Notes: generated from the sequence alone by a model not told the origin. A stretch of DNA of 13,884 nucleotides from Prevotellaceae bacterium UBA3849 (GCA_002392645.1 DGHL01000087.1:1-13884); one strand, 5' to 3'. Positions 1 to 7,427 are shown, counted from the stretch's first letter. Translations and numbers: made by a program.

Positions 1-630
1 TTCCACGACCACGACAAACTGGCTCACTATGCTAACGCAGCAACAGACATCGAGTTCCGCATGCCATTCGGATTCAAGGAGGTAGAGGGTATCCACTCAC
101 GTACCAACTTCGACCTGTCACAGCATGAGAAGTTCTCAGGCAAGCAGATAAAGTACTTCGACCCAGAGCTGAACGAGTCATACACTCCGTACGTCATTGA
201 GACCTCTATCGGTGTTGACCGTATGTTCCTCTCAATCATGTGTCACTCATACGAGGAGGAGAAGCTGGAGAACGGTGAGACACGTACGGTGCTCCACCTG
301 CCTGCAGCCATAGCTCCGGTGAAGCTTGCAGTGTTCCCACTGACCAAGAAGGACGGACTGCCAGAAAAGGCACAGGAGATAATGAACGACCTGAAGTTCC
401 ACTTCAACTGTAAGTATGAGGAGAAGGACCAGATAGGTAAGCGCTATCGCCGTCAGGATGCCATCGGTACACCATACTGCGTAACCGTTGACCACCAGAC
501 ACTGGAAGACAACACTGTTACACTGCGTGAGCGTGACTCAATGGAGCAGAAGCGTGTCAACATCAACGAGCTTCGCGGTATCATTGAGGATAAGGTTACC
601 ATTACCTCATTGCTGAAGAAACTGCAGTAA
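1..630 (+). CDS. glyQS: Glycine--tRNA ligase, C-terminal part (5' end outside window)
   Basis: Charges tRNA-Gly with glycine in the cytoplasm. The reading frame is open from base 1 to the TAA at 628-630, giving the last 209 residues; single-chain (alpha2, class IIA) glycyl-tRNA synthetases are usually around 500 residues, so more than half lies upstream. The end of the catalytic core is visible: the class II motif 3 region around YVIETSIGVDR (GVDR codons at 211-222), followed by the anticodon-binding alpha/beta domain, which begins near LPAAIAPVKLAVFPL and runs to the C-terminus. The codons favour those of highly expressed genes (GGT, CGT, AAG, GAG). The FKBP gene follows after 39 nt of purine-rich sequence without a terminator, so co-transcription is likely. 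The first ATG in the window (61) is internal and not the start. The family call is firm; the missing 5' part cannot be assessed. Confidence 0.95.
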   Translation, partial: FHDHDKLAHYANAATDIEFRMPFGFKEVEGIHSRTNFDLSQHEKFSGKQIKYFDPELNESYTPYVIETSIGVDRMFLSIMCHSYEEEKLENGETRTVLHLPAAIAPVKLAVFPLTKKDGLPEKAQEIMNDLKFHFNCKYEEKDQIGKRYRRQDAIGTPYCVTVDHQTLEDNTVTLRERDSMEQKRVNINELRGIIEDKVTITSLLKKLQ

Positions 631-669
631 TAAGGATAGAAAGACTGAAGAATAGAAGAAAAGAAAGGT

Positions 670-1356
670 ATGATAACGTCCAAACTGAATATCGTCCGTA
701 ACGGATTGTTCGCTTTTCGTTTTTCGTTCATCGCTTCATTGCTCTTGGTGGCAACGGGGCTGGCATCATGCTCGGAAGATGACGATACGGACAGCAACAA
801 CGAATACAGCAATTGGGAATCTCGCAACAATGAGTATTTCGAGTCTGTATATCAGCAGGCAAAGACAGCCATTGATGCAGGCGACAATAGCTGGTTTATG
901 ATAAAGTCTTATTCCAAAGACAATAGCGAGGGCGCACACACCGATTATGTAGTGGTGCATGTGCTGGATCAGGATTTGGAGCATGACGAGGTGGAATCAT
1001 TCGGTTCGCTTCCGTCACCGGAATACACTGACACGGTGCGCGTACATTACAGGGGCAACCTCATGCCGTCGGCATCGTACAGTGACGGTTACCAGTTTGA
1101 TTCGTCATGGCAGGGCAGCTATGACCTCAGTGCCATGGTTCCTTCCAAGTTTGCCGTCAACGGTCTTGTAAATGGTTTCGCTACCGCGGTGATGAGAATG
1201 CACGTAGGTGACCGTTGGAAGGTGTATGTGCCGTGGAAGCTTGGCTACGGAAGTTCTTCTTCATCATCGAGCATACCAAACTACAGTACGCTGGTGTTTG
1301 ACCTTACGCTGCACTCTTTCGGTAAGCCAGGCTCGGCGATGCCATCGTTTCAGTAA
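670..1356 (+). CDS. FKBP-type peptidyl-prolyl isomerase lipoprotein
   Basis: Predicted prolyl cis-trans isomerase acting on the periplasmic side or outer membrane as a lipoprotein. The 228-residue product starts with a signal peptide whose lipobox is L31-A-S-C34, followed by an acidic, Asn-rich linker (SEDDDTDSNN), as in many Bacteroidetes exported lipoproteins. Residues about 120-221 form an FKBP domain: VRVHYRG (123-129), the helix and strand HVGDRWKVYVPWKLGYG (178-194) and IPNYSTLVFDL (202-212). The loop between the last two is a run of seven serines (195-201). No other ATG lies near the start, so 670 is the only reasonable choice. It sits 39 nt after the glycyl-tRNA synthetase gene and 24 nt before parC, so it is probably part of one operon. 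The fold is clear; isomerase activity is inferred from the family. Confidence 0.9.
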   Translation: MITSKLNIVRNGLFAFRFSFIASLLLVATGLASCSEDDDTDSNNEYSNWESRNNEYFESVYQQAKTAIDAGDNSWFMIKSYSKDNSEGAHTDYVVVHVLDQDLEHDEVESFGSLPSPEYTDTVRVHYRGNLMPSASYSDGYQFDSSWQGSYDLSAMVPSKFAVNGLVNGFATAVMRMHVGDRWKVYVPWKLGYGSSSSSSSIPNYSTLVFDLTLHSFGKPGSAMPSFQ

Positions 1357-1380
1357 AGTATAACAACGAAATAAATAACT

Positions 1381-4113
1381 ATGGACGACGAAAAGATTGT
1401 TCCAGAAAACCAGAACGAAATGGATGATCCTCAACTGCAAGACAATGCAGAGTTCGAGGAAGAAGATAAGGTAATTGACGAGGTGGAGTCTCCGGACTAC
1501 CACCCCGTTAATCGTTTTGATGCATCAGCGGTGCACAATCTTAGCGGCATGTACCAGAATTGGTTTCTGGACTATGCCTCGTATGTCATCCTTGACCGTG
1601 CGGTGCCACATATAGAGGATGGCCTGAAGCCGGTGCAGCGACGCATACTCCATTCCATGAAGCGTATGGACGACGGTCGCTACAATAAGGTGGCGAACAT
1701 CGTGGGCCATACTATGCAGTTCCACCCGCATGGCGATGCCTCTATAGGCGATGCCCTTGTTCAGATGGGACAGAAAGACCTGCTCATAGATACGCAGGGT
1801 AACTGGGGAAACATCCTCACGGGTTCAAAGGCTGCCGCACCACGATACATAGAGGCGCGACTGAGCAAGTTCGCCCTTGAGACGGTGTTCAACCCTAAGA
1901 CAACGGACTGGCAGCTGTCATACGACGGACGAAACAAGGAACCTGTTACGCTGCCGGTGAAGTTCCCGTTGCTGCTGGCACAGGGAGTGGAAGGCATAGC
2001 CGTAGGTCTGAATTCAAAGATAATGCCGCATAACTTCTGCGAGATATGCGACGCAGCCATAGCATACCTGCGTGGCGAGGAGTTCCATCTCTACCCAGAC
2101 TTCCCTACGGGCGGCAGCATAGACGTTTCTAAATATAACGACGGCCAGCGCGGCGGCAGTATCAAAGTGAGGGCAAAGATAGAGAAACTCGACCAGAAGA
2201 CACTCGTTATACGCGACATACCATTCTCAAAGACCTCAGAGACCCTTATAGCGTCTATTACTAAGGCAGTGGAGCGCGGCAAGATAAAGGCGAGGAAGGT
2301 GGAAGACCTCACTGCGGCAAACGTGGAGATACTGGTACACCTTACGCCCGGCGTAAGCTCAGACAAGACCCTCGACGCCCTCTATGCCTTCACCGACTGT
2401 GAGATAAGCATATCGCCAAACTGCTGCGTCATAAAAGACCGCAAGCCACAGTTCCTTAGCGTCAGCGATGTGCTGCGCAGCAGTGCAGACCAGACGATGG
2501 AGCTGTTGCGCAGGGAACTGCAGATAAGACGCGATGAACTGCTGGAGCAGCTGTTCCTCTGTTCATTGGAGCGTATCTTTATAGAGGAGCGTATATATAA
2601 GGATAAGAAATATGAGAATGCAGTGTCGGTAGATGCCGCATGCGAGCATATCGACGAGCGCCTTACTCCATACTATCCGCAGTTGGTGCGCGAGGTGCGC
2701 AAGGAAGACATACTGCGCCTGATGGAGATAAAGATGAAGCGCATACTGAAGTTCTCCAAGGACCAGGCAGACGAGCTCATTGCCAAGATAAAGGCAGAGA
2801 TAGCAGAGATAGAGCGCGACCTCGGCAGAATGGTCGAGATAACATGTGATTGGTATGAACACCTGAAAAACAAGTATGGTGCGGAGCATCCACGCCTTAC
2901 GGAGATACGCAGCTTTGACACCATCGAAGCAGCAAAGGTCGTTGAGGCTAACGAGAAACTCTACATAGACCGTCAGGAAGGCTTCATCGGCACAGGCCTC
3001 AAAAAGGCAGAGTTCGTATGTAACTGTTCAGACATCGACGATATAATCGTGTTCTATCGCGATGGTAAATACAAGGTGATAAAGGTAGCCGACAAGATTG
3101 ACGTGGGCAAGAATATACTCCACCTGCAGGTATGGAAGAAGGGTGACAAGCGCACCATATACAACTGCGTATATCGTGACGGTAAGCAGGGTTCTTACTA
3201 CGTAAAGCGATTCTTCGTAGATACCTCGACGCGTGACCGTGACTACGACCTCACGCAAGGCACAAAAGACAGCCGCGTGGTATATTTCACTGCCAACCCT
3301 AACGGTGAGGCAGAGGTTATCAAGGTCACCCATGAGCCAGGACCACGTATAAAGAAGATATTCTTCGACTACGACTTCTCCGTACTCGCGGTGAAGGGCA
3401 GAGGCTCAAAGGGCAACCTGCTTACGAGGTTCCCTGTGCACAAGATAGGACTGAAGAGCCACGGACACTCAACCCTCGGCGGTCGTGAGGTGTGGTGGGA
3501 TGCAGATGTCAACCGCCTGAACTACGATGCACACGGCGAGTCACTTGGAAAGTTCCTTGACGGTGACAGCATACTTGTGGTGCTCGACAATGGCGATTTC
3601 TACATCACCACGCCAGATCCTAACAACCACTTCGAGCAAAATATCCAGCGCATAGAAAAGTGGGATGAGCACAAGCCATGGACGGCAGTTGTGCTTGACG
3701 AGGACAATAACGGTAACGGATACATAAAACGCTTTGAGATGGAAGCGATAAAGAACCATCGCTCATTCCTCGGCGACAATCCTAAGAACACCATAATGCT
3801 GCTTACCGACACACCGTTCCCACGCATCAAGGTGACGTTCGGCGGTAAGGATGCCTCTCGAGAGCCTGTAGAGATAGACTGTGAGGAGTTTATTGCTGTC
3901 AAGGGCTTCAAGGCAAAGGGCAAGCGCATCAGCACGTTCAAGATTGACAAGGTAGAGGAACTGGAGCCTACACGATTCCCAGAGCCAGAGACTCCGGAAG
4001 GTGACGGCGGTGCGGATGGCGATGACAGTGCAGAAGAAAACCTCGACCCTGATGCTGGTAAGTCGCAGCAGCAGGTGAGAGATGAGATGACTGGTCAGTT
4101 GAACCTATTCTAA
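1381..4113 (+). CDS. parC: DNA topoisomerase IV subunit A
   Basis: Type IIA topoisomerase breakage-reunion subunit, which decatenates daughter chromosomes together with ParE. The 910-residue product has an acidic N-terminal extension of about 50 residues, then the winged-helix/tower core: QRRILHSM (86-93), HPHGDASIGD (115-124) in the quinolone-resistance region, and the catalytic tyrosine Y156 in APRYIEARL. A coiled-coil tower region spans roughly 370-500. The C-terminal half resembles a beta-pinwheel domain (for example KGRGSKGNLLTRFPVHKIG) and ends in an acidic tail. The Bacteroidetes-type sequence and pinwheel favour ParC over GyrA; I do not see the canonical GyrA box (QRRGGKG). Where E. 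coli ParC has Ser80 and Glu84, this protein has Ala120 and Asp124. No parE is in the window. The start is supported by the 24-nt gap after the FKBP gene; the stop abuts the next ATG. Confidence 0.92.
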   Translation: MDDEKIVPENQNEMDDPQLQDNAEFEEEDKVIDEVESPDYHPVNRFDASAVHNLSGMYQNWFLDYASYVILDRAVPHIEDGLKPVQRRILHSMKRMDDGRYNKVANIVGHTMQFHPHGDASIGDALVQMGQKDLLIDTQGNWGNILTGSKAAAPRYIEARLSKFALETVFNPKTTDWQLSYDGRNKEPVTLPVKFPLLLAQGVEGIAVGLNSKIMPHNFCEICDAAIAYLRGEEFHLYPDFPTGGSIDVSKYNDGQRGGSIKVRAKIEKLDQKTLVIRDIPFSKTSETLIASITKAVERGKIKARKVEDLTAANVEILVHLTPGVSSDKTLDALYAFTDCEISISPNCCVIKDRKPQFLSVSDVLRSSADQTMELLRRELQIRRDELLEQLFLCSLERIFIEERIYKDKKYENAVSVDAACEHIDERLTPYYPQLVREVRKEDILRLMEIKMKRILKFSKDQADELIAKIKAEIAEIERDLGRMVEITCDWYEHLKNKYGAEHPRLTEIRSFDTIEAAKVVEANEKLYIDRQEGFIGTGLKKAEFVCNCSDIDDIIVFYRDGKYKVIKVADKIDVGKNILHLQVWKKGDKRTIYNCVYRDGKQGSYYVKRFFVDTSTRDRDYDLTQGTKDSRVVYFTANPNGEAEVIKVTHEPGPRIKKIFFDYDFSVLAVKGRGSKGNLLTRFPVHKIGLKSHGHSTLGGREVWWDADVNRLNYDAHGESLGKFLDGDSILVVLDNGDFYITTPDPNNHFEQNIQRIEKWDEHKPWTAVVLDEDNNGNGYIKRFEMEAIKNHRSFLGDNPKNTIMLLTDTPFPRIKVTFGGKDASREPVEIDCEEFIAVKGFKAKGKRISTFKIDKVEELEPTRFPEPETPEGDGGADGDDSAEENLDPDAGKSQQQVRDEMTGQLNLF

Positions 4114-4926
4114 ATGATATGCATGATGAATATGCACTTGACAATACATAGACCGTTTGTCATTGGCATGATGATTATCCTGTGCGCAGCCACACACGGC
4201 AGCGCACAGGATAATCGTTATGTAAGCGTAGCAACGCAAGTGTCAGTGGGCGGTGCCAACGTGCTTGACACATATCTCTCGCCGGAGAAATACCGTGGCG
4301 CGGAATACAGGTTTGTGTCGGAGGTTGACAGGGATTCAAGGAAGCACGACGGCATAACGTATAACCTGACGCACGAAGGAGCCTTTGCCTACCTGCACAA
4401 CAGGGCGGTTACTACTCATGAGTATGTAGGCCACTACGACTTTTCCTATGCCGTGATGCGGCGTTGGCGATTGGCAGACGACAGACTGCAGCTTGCCGCA
4501 GGTGTCATGGCAGATGCCTTTGTGGGTTTCAACTACAATAACCGCAATTCCAATAATCCGGCGCAGGGATATGGTTCGCTGGCATTGGGCGCACGTTTCG
4601 CCTGCTCCTATTCGTTTACACTGTTTCACAAGTGCATGACGGTGAACTACGAGGGTAGGGTGCCGCTGCTCGGCGTCATGTTCTCGCCAAACTACGGGCA
4701 ATCATACTATGAGATGTTCAATCGTGGCAACTACGACCATAACATCGTTGCGTATTCTGTCAGCCCCTTTCAGTTACGCCAGCAGCTGAGCCTCGACATC
4801 CCTGTAGCAGGGCGTACCGCGCTGCGCATAGGTTATCTTGGCGACATACGACAGGCAGAGCCCAATAACCTGAAGCAGCACCATTACTATAACGCCGCCA
4901 CAGTCGGTGTGGTGATAAGGAAGTAG
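4114..4926 (+). CDS. Exported DUF3316-type protein (probable beta-barrel)
   Basis: Function unknown; I place it in the Bacteroidetes DUF3316 family from the pattern around the mature N-terminus (VSVGGANVLDTYLSPEKYRG, then YRFVSEVDR) but could not search. The 270-residue product has a signal peptide with a hydrophobic core (residues 14-27) and likely cleavage after GSA31. The mature part has many alternating aromatic/polar strands and ends with VGVVIRK, consistent with an outer-membrane or periplasmic beta-barrel. The first ATG (4114) follows the parC TAA with no gap, so translation may restart from terminating ribosomes; ATGs at 4123, 4126 and 4132 are also possible starts and would still leave an intact signal peptide. 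A strong hairpin (4166-4223) lies within the signal-peptide codons. This gene is usually described only as a hypothetical protein, and its role next to parC is not obvious. Confidence 0.65.
   Translation: MICMMNMHLTIHRPFVIGMMIILCAATHGSAQDNRYVSVATQVSVGGANVLDTYLSPEKYRGAEYRFVSEVDRDSRKHDGITYNLTHEGAFAYLHNRAVTTHEYVGHYDFSYAVMRRWRLADDRLQLAAGVMADAFVGFNYNNRNSNNPAQGYGSLALGARFACSYSFTLFHKCMTVNYEGRVPLLGVMFSPNYGQSYYEMFNRGNYDHNIVAYSVSPFQLRQQLSLDIPVAGRTALRIGYLGDIRQAEPNNLKQHHYYNAATVGVVIRK
4166..4223 (+). other. Strong intragenic inverted repeat (mRNA hairpin)
   Basis: A perfect 15-bp inverted repeat, GATTATCCTGTGCGC at 4173-4187 and its exact reverse complement at 4202-4216. In RNA it extends outward by seven more pairs (4166-4172 with 4217-4223, including three G-U). 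Inward, past an A-A mismatch, GCC pairs with GGC and closes a six-base ACACAC loop. It covers the codons for the hydrophobic core and cleavage site of the signal peptide. No U-run follows, so it is not a normal terminator. Confidence 0.85.
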
Positions 4927-4930
4927 TGAG

Positions 4931-5012
4931 AATTAAGAGACCCTCCCCGGCCCTCCCTGTGAGGGAGGGAGATTGGGCGGCGCATTATGAATTATGCATT
5001 AAGAATTAGGCC
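4931..5012. repeat. Intergenic repeat block of Bacteroidales type
   Basis: The block contains a C-rich tract and a perfect hairpin CCCTCCCT-GTG-AGGGAGGG (4951-4969), then the AT-rich phrase ATTATGAATTATGCATTAAGAATTA (split at 4984-5004), echoed before the block by GAGAATTAAGAGA (4929-4941). From memory, such CCCTCCCC/GAGGGAGGG and ATTATGAATTATG strings recur between genes in Prevotella and Bacteroides genomes; that they are repeated in this genome cannot be shown from the window. The hairpin may also act as an mRNA end-stabiliser for the upstream operon. Confidence 0.5.
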
Positions 5013-5046
5013 ATCCCTCGTTCTCTTTCATTTTTTACACTCAAAG

Positions 5047-6072
5047 ATGATACAGATTAATAGACATATACTGCTTGCGCTGTTGCTGTTCTGCATAGCC
5101 AGTTGCATTACATCTTGCGTGGATGTAGAGGAATATTCCAACACGACGGTGGGTAATACGGAGGCACTGTGGCACATAATGGACGAGCACTACTGTTTCT
5201 TTGAAGAGAAGAAACAGCAACTGGGCGTTGACTGGGATGAGGTACATGCACGCTATATGCAACAGGCACAGGCGGCAGGCACACTGTCACCGGTGCAGCT
5301 GCTGGAGTTCCTCGGTGGTATGGTGGCAGAACTGAAAGATGGTCATGTCAATATATCTACGTCGTTTGACTATGCCCGCAACTGGTCGTGGAAGGATGAT
5401 TACCTGCACAACTTCGACGAAGACGTGCAGAAGAACTACCTCGGTACGGACTACAGGATATCATGCGGAATAAGTTATCGCATACTCGACGACAACACAG
5501 GCTATATTTATGTGCCGACGTTTGAGAATACAATAGGCGACGGAAATATTGACGAGATGTTCCTATATCTTGCGCCATGTAACAAGCTGATAATCGACGT
5601 GCGTGACAATGGTGGCGGACTGCTGACGCAGGCGCAGAAACTTGCGGCGCGTTTCTGTTCGGAGCGCACCCTCGTTGGCTATATGTGCCATAAGACGGGC
5701 AGCGGACACAGTGACTTCTCACCAAGAGAAGAGCAGTGGATAGAACCGTCGGCTGGCTTGCGCTGGCATAAACCCGTGATGGTGCTCACCAACCGCTCCG
5801 TATATAGCGCGGCAAACGAGTATGTGAAATACATGAAGTGTATGCCGTATGTTACGGTGATAGGCGACAATACCGGTGGCGGCTCAGGCATGCCGTACAG
5901 TTCCGAACTGCCTAACGGCTGGGGCGTACGCTATTCTGCCTGCCCGATGTATGATGCAGACGGAGGCAGTACGGAAGACGGCGTGGCACCCGACGTGAAG
6001 GTTGACATGGAGGCTGCCGACGTGGCAAAAGGCGTGGACACCATGATAGAATATGCACGCAGCATGAAGTAA
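5047..6072 (+). CDS. S41-family (C-terminal processing/tail-specific-like) peptidase lipoprotein
   Basis: Predicted cell-envelope serine peptidase of the S41 (CtpA/Tsp/tricorn) superfamily. I start it at 5047: the 341-residue product then begins with a clean signal peptide (MIQINRHILLALLLFCIASC) with lipobox candidates ending at C20 or C24. An in-frame ATG at 4987 would add 20 residues encoded by intergenic repeat sequence. Family landmarks: LKDGHVN with H100, the IIDVRDNGGG segment (D184-G191), and SVYSAANEY with the probable nucleophile S254, followed by GDNTGGGSGMP. His100 and Ser254 fit the tricorn-like catalytic arrangement better than the CtpA Ser-Lys pair; this assignment is inference. 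No PDZ domain is obvious between H100 and D184, and the protein is short, so it is a minimal S41 member. It ends before the terminator at 6145. Confidence 0.85.
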   Translation: MIQINRHILLALLLFCIASCITSCVDVEEYSNTTVGNTEALWHIMDEHYCFFEEKKQQLGVDWDEVHARYMQQAQAAGTLSPVQLLEFLGGMVAELKDGHVNISTSFDYARNWSWKDDYLHNFDEDVQKNYLGTDYRISCGISYRILDDNTGYIYVPTFENTIGDGNIDEMFLYLAPCNKLIIDVRDNGGGLLTQAQKLAARFCSERTLVGYMCHKTGSGHSDFSPREEQWIEPSAGLRWHKPVMVLTNRSVYSAANEYVKYMKCMPYVTVIGDNTGGGSGMPYSSELPNGWGVRYSACPMYDADGGSTEDGVAPDVKVDMEAADVAKGVDTMIEYARSMK

Positions 6073-6144
6073 CTCGTAAGACTGCTTCGGCGATAACTGC
6101 AACATGGACTTTGCAAAGTATTCTTTTTTAAGTTATACAATGTG

Positions 6145-6183
6145 AAAAAATGGGAAACGTTTATAGTTTCTCATTTTTTTTTT
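6145..6183 (+). terminator. Intrinsic terminator after the S41 gene
   Basis: A 14-bp stem (6145-6158 AAAAAATGGGAAAC; 6166-6179 GTTTCTCATTTTTT, one G-T pair) with a 7-base loop, ending in an uninterrupted run of ten T. The A-rich left arm would make it work in both directions, but no gene approaches from the right on the minus strand. It is followed with no gap by the mdh promoter box. Confidence 0.75.
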
Positions 6184-6193
6184 GTAATTTTGC
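6184..6193 (+). promoter_or_regulatory. -7 promoter box of mdh
   Basis: TAATTTTG at 6185-6192 matches the Bacteroidetes -7 consensus TAnnTTTG. No good TTTG/TTG is found at the expected -33 distance, where the terminator loop lies. The start of transcription would fall near 6197, giving a leader of about 85 nt. The leader can form ACGGAG/CTCCGT (6204-6209 with 6218-6223) or, alternatively, CATACG/CGTATG (6193-6198 with 6221-6226). Confidence 0.6.
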
Positions 6194-6282
6194 ATACGTA
6201 AAAACGGAGATATGATGCTCCGTATGTCTGCGAGGATAACACAGGAAAATAATATATACACATTAAATAATAGGAAAAAGAA

Positions 6283-7275
6283 ATGGAATTTTTAACAAAC
6301 GAAAAGCTTACTATCGTCGGTGCAGGCGGTATGATTGGTTCAAACATGGTTCAGTCAGCTCTTATGCTGGGTCTAACTCCTAACATCTGTCTTTACGACA
6401 TCTTCGAGCCAGGTGTTCACGGCGTTGCTGATGAGATGGCACACTGCGCATTCCCAGGTGCTAACATCACTTGGACTACTGATCCAAAGGAGGCTTTCAC
6501 AAATGCTAAGTATATTATATCTTCAGGTGGTGCTCCACGTAAGGACGGCATGACACGTGAGGATCTGCTCAAGGGTAACTGTAAGATCGCTGCTGAGTTC
6601 GGTGACTTCATCAAGCAGTACTGCCCAGACGTTAAGCACGTTGTGGTTATCTTCAACCCAGCAGACGTTACAGCCCTCACAGCTCTCATCCACTCAGGTC
6701 TGAAGCCAAACCAGATGACATCACTCGCAGCACTCGACTCTACACGTCTGCAGCAGCAGCTCGCTCAGGAGTTCGGCGTACAGCAGGACAAGGTTACTGG
6801 CGCACACACCTATGGCGGTCACGGCGAGGCAATGGCAGTGTTCGCATCACAGGTTAAGGTTGACGGCAAGCCTCTCTCTGAGCTTTCTCTCTCAGCAGAG
6901 CGTTGGGCAGAAATCAAGCACAACACAATACAGGGTGGTTCTAACATCATCAAGCTGCGTGGTCGTTCTTCATTCCAGAGCCCTGCATACCAGGCTGTCA
7001 AGATGATACAGGCTGCTATGGGTGGCGAGAAGTTCCTCCTGCCTGCAGGTTGCTACGTAAACTGCGACGAGTGCGGTTACAAGAACGTGATGATGGCTAT
7101 GCCTTCTACAATCGACGCTACCGGCGTACACTTCACAAAGCCAGAGGGTACAGCAGAGGAGATGGCTGCACTGACAGCTTCTTATGAGCACCTGCAGAAG
7201 ATGCGCGACGAGATTATCTCTCTCGGCATCATCCCTGAGGTTAAGGATTGGGCTACAATGAACCCAAATCTTTAA
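6283..7275 (+). CDS. mdh: Malate dehydrogenase (NAD-dependent)
   Basis: Interconverts malate and oxaloacetate in the cytoplasm; in Prevotella and relatives this step belongs to the reductive branch leading from oxaloacetate to fumarate and succinate. The 330-residue product has the Rossmann nucleotide-binding motif VGAGGMIGSN (12-21), a GAPRKDGM segment with the substrate-binding arginine of the LDH/MDH fold, the VIFNPAD segment, and GAHTYGGHGEAM with the catalytic histidine (the family GxHG-type motif). This branch is the Bacteroidetes-type MDH and is somewhat divergent from the E. coli enzyme. The codons are strongly biased to GGT, GCT/GCA, AAG and CGT, as expected for an abundant protein and unlike the neighbouring parC and S41 genes. 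It is transcribed alone, between its own promoter and a strong terminator. The start ATG is preceded by an A-rich stretch (GGAAAAAGAA), typical for this phylum. Confidence 0.92.
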   Translation: MEFLTNEKLTIVGAGGMIGSNMVQSALMLGLTPNICLYDIFEPGVHGVADEMAHCAFPGANITWTTDPKEAFTNAKYIISSGGAPRKDGMTREDLLKGNCKIAAEFGDFIKQYCPDVKHVVVIFNPADVTALTALIHSGLKPNQMTSLAALDSTRLQQQLAQEFGVQQDKVTGAHTYGGHGEAMAVFASQVKVDGKPLSELSLSAERWAEIKHNTIQGGSNIIKLRGRSSFQSPAYQAVKMIQAAMGGEKFLLPAGCYVNCDECGYKNVMMAMPSTIDATGVHFTKPEGTAEEMAALTASYEHLQKMRDEIISLGIIPEVKDWATMNPNL

Positions 7276-7319
7276 TAACAGAAGTCAGTATGGCGCATTG
7301 TCGCCATGACGATATAAAT

Positions 7320-7362
7320 AAACGACCGCTCAGCACATTGTGCAGGGCGGTCGTTTGTTTTT
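7320..7362 (+). terminator. Intrinsic terminator of mdh
   Basis: AAACGACCGC (7320-7329) pairs perfectly with GCGGTCGTTT (7347-7356). Inside, GCAC-ATT-GTGC forms a second stem. The hairpin is followed by GTTTTTG. This is a canonical rho-independent terminator 45 nt after the mdh stop codon. Confidence 0.88.
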
Positions 7363-7378
7363 GTCTTGTTGCCTCTCC

Positions 7379-7427
7379 GACTCCTTGGGATTATTATTTT
7401 TCTAAGGAGTTTAGGAGTTTGGGAGTA
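7379..7427. repeat. GGAGTTT short direct repeats with an inverted copy
   Basis: Three near-identical units follow each other (AAGGAGTTT, AGGAGTTT, GGGAGTA at about 7404-7427). They are preceded by ACTCCTT (7380-7386), which is the exact reverse complement of AAGGAGT (7404-7410). A related CCTTGGAGT occurs again near 7479-7487. It looks like a fragment of a short intergenic tandem repeat; its spread in the genome cannot be judged here. Confidence 0.45.

Noticed and set aside
4987..5046. Upstream in-frame ATG extending the S41 peptidase by 20 residues
   Set aside because: The extension is encoded by intergenic repeat sequence, and the ATG at 5047 gives a clear lipoprotein signal peptide.
5357..5725. 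122-codon minus-strand frame inside the S41 gene
   Set aside because: It is antisense to the conserved S41 core and Cys/Arg/Ser-rich, as expected for a shadow frame.
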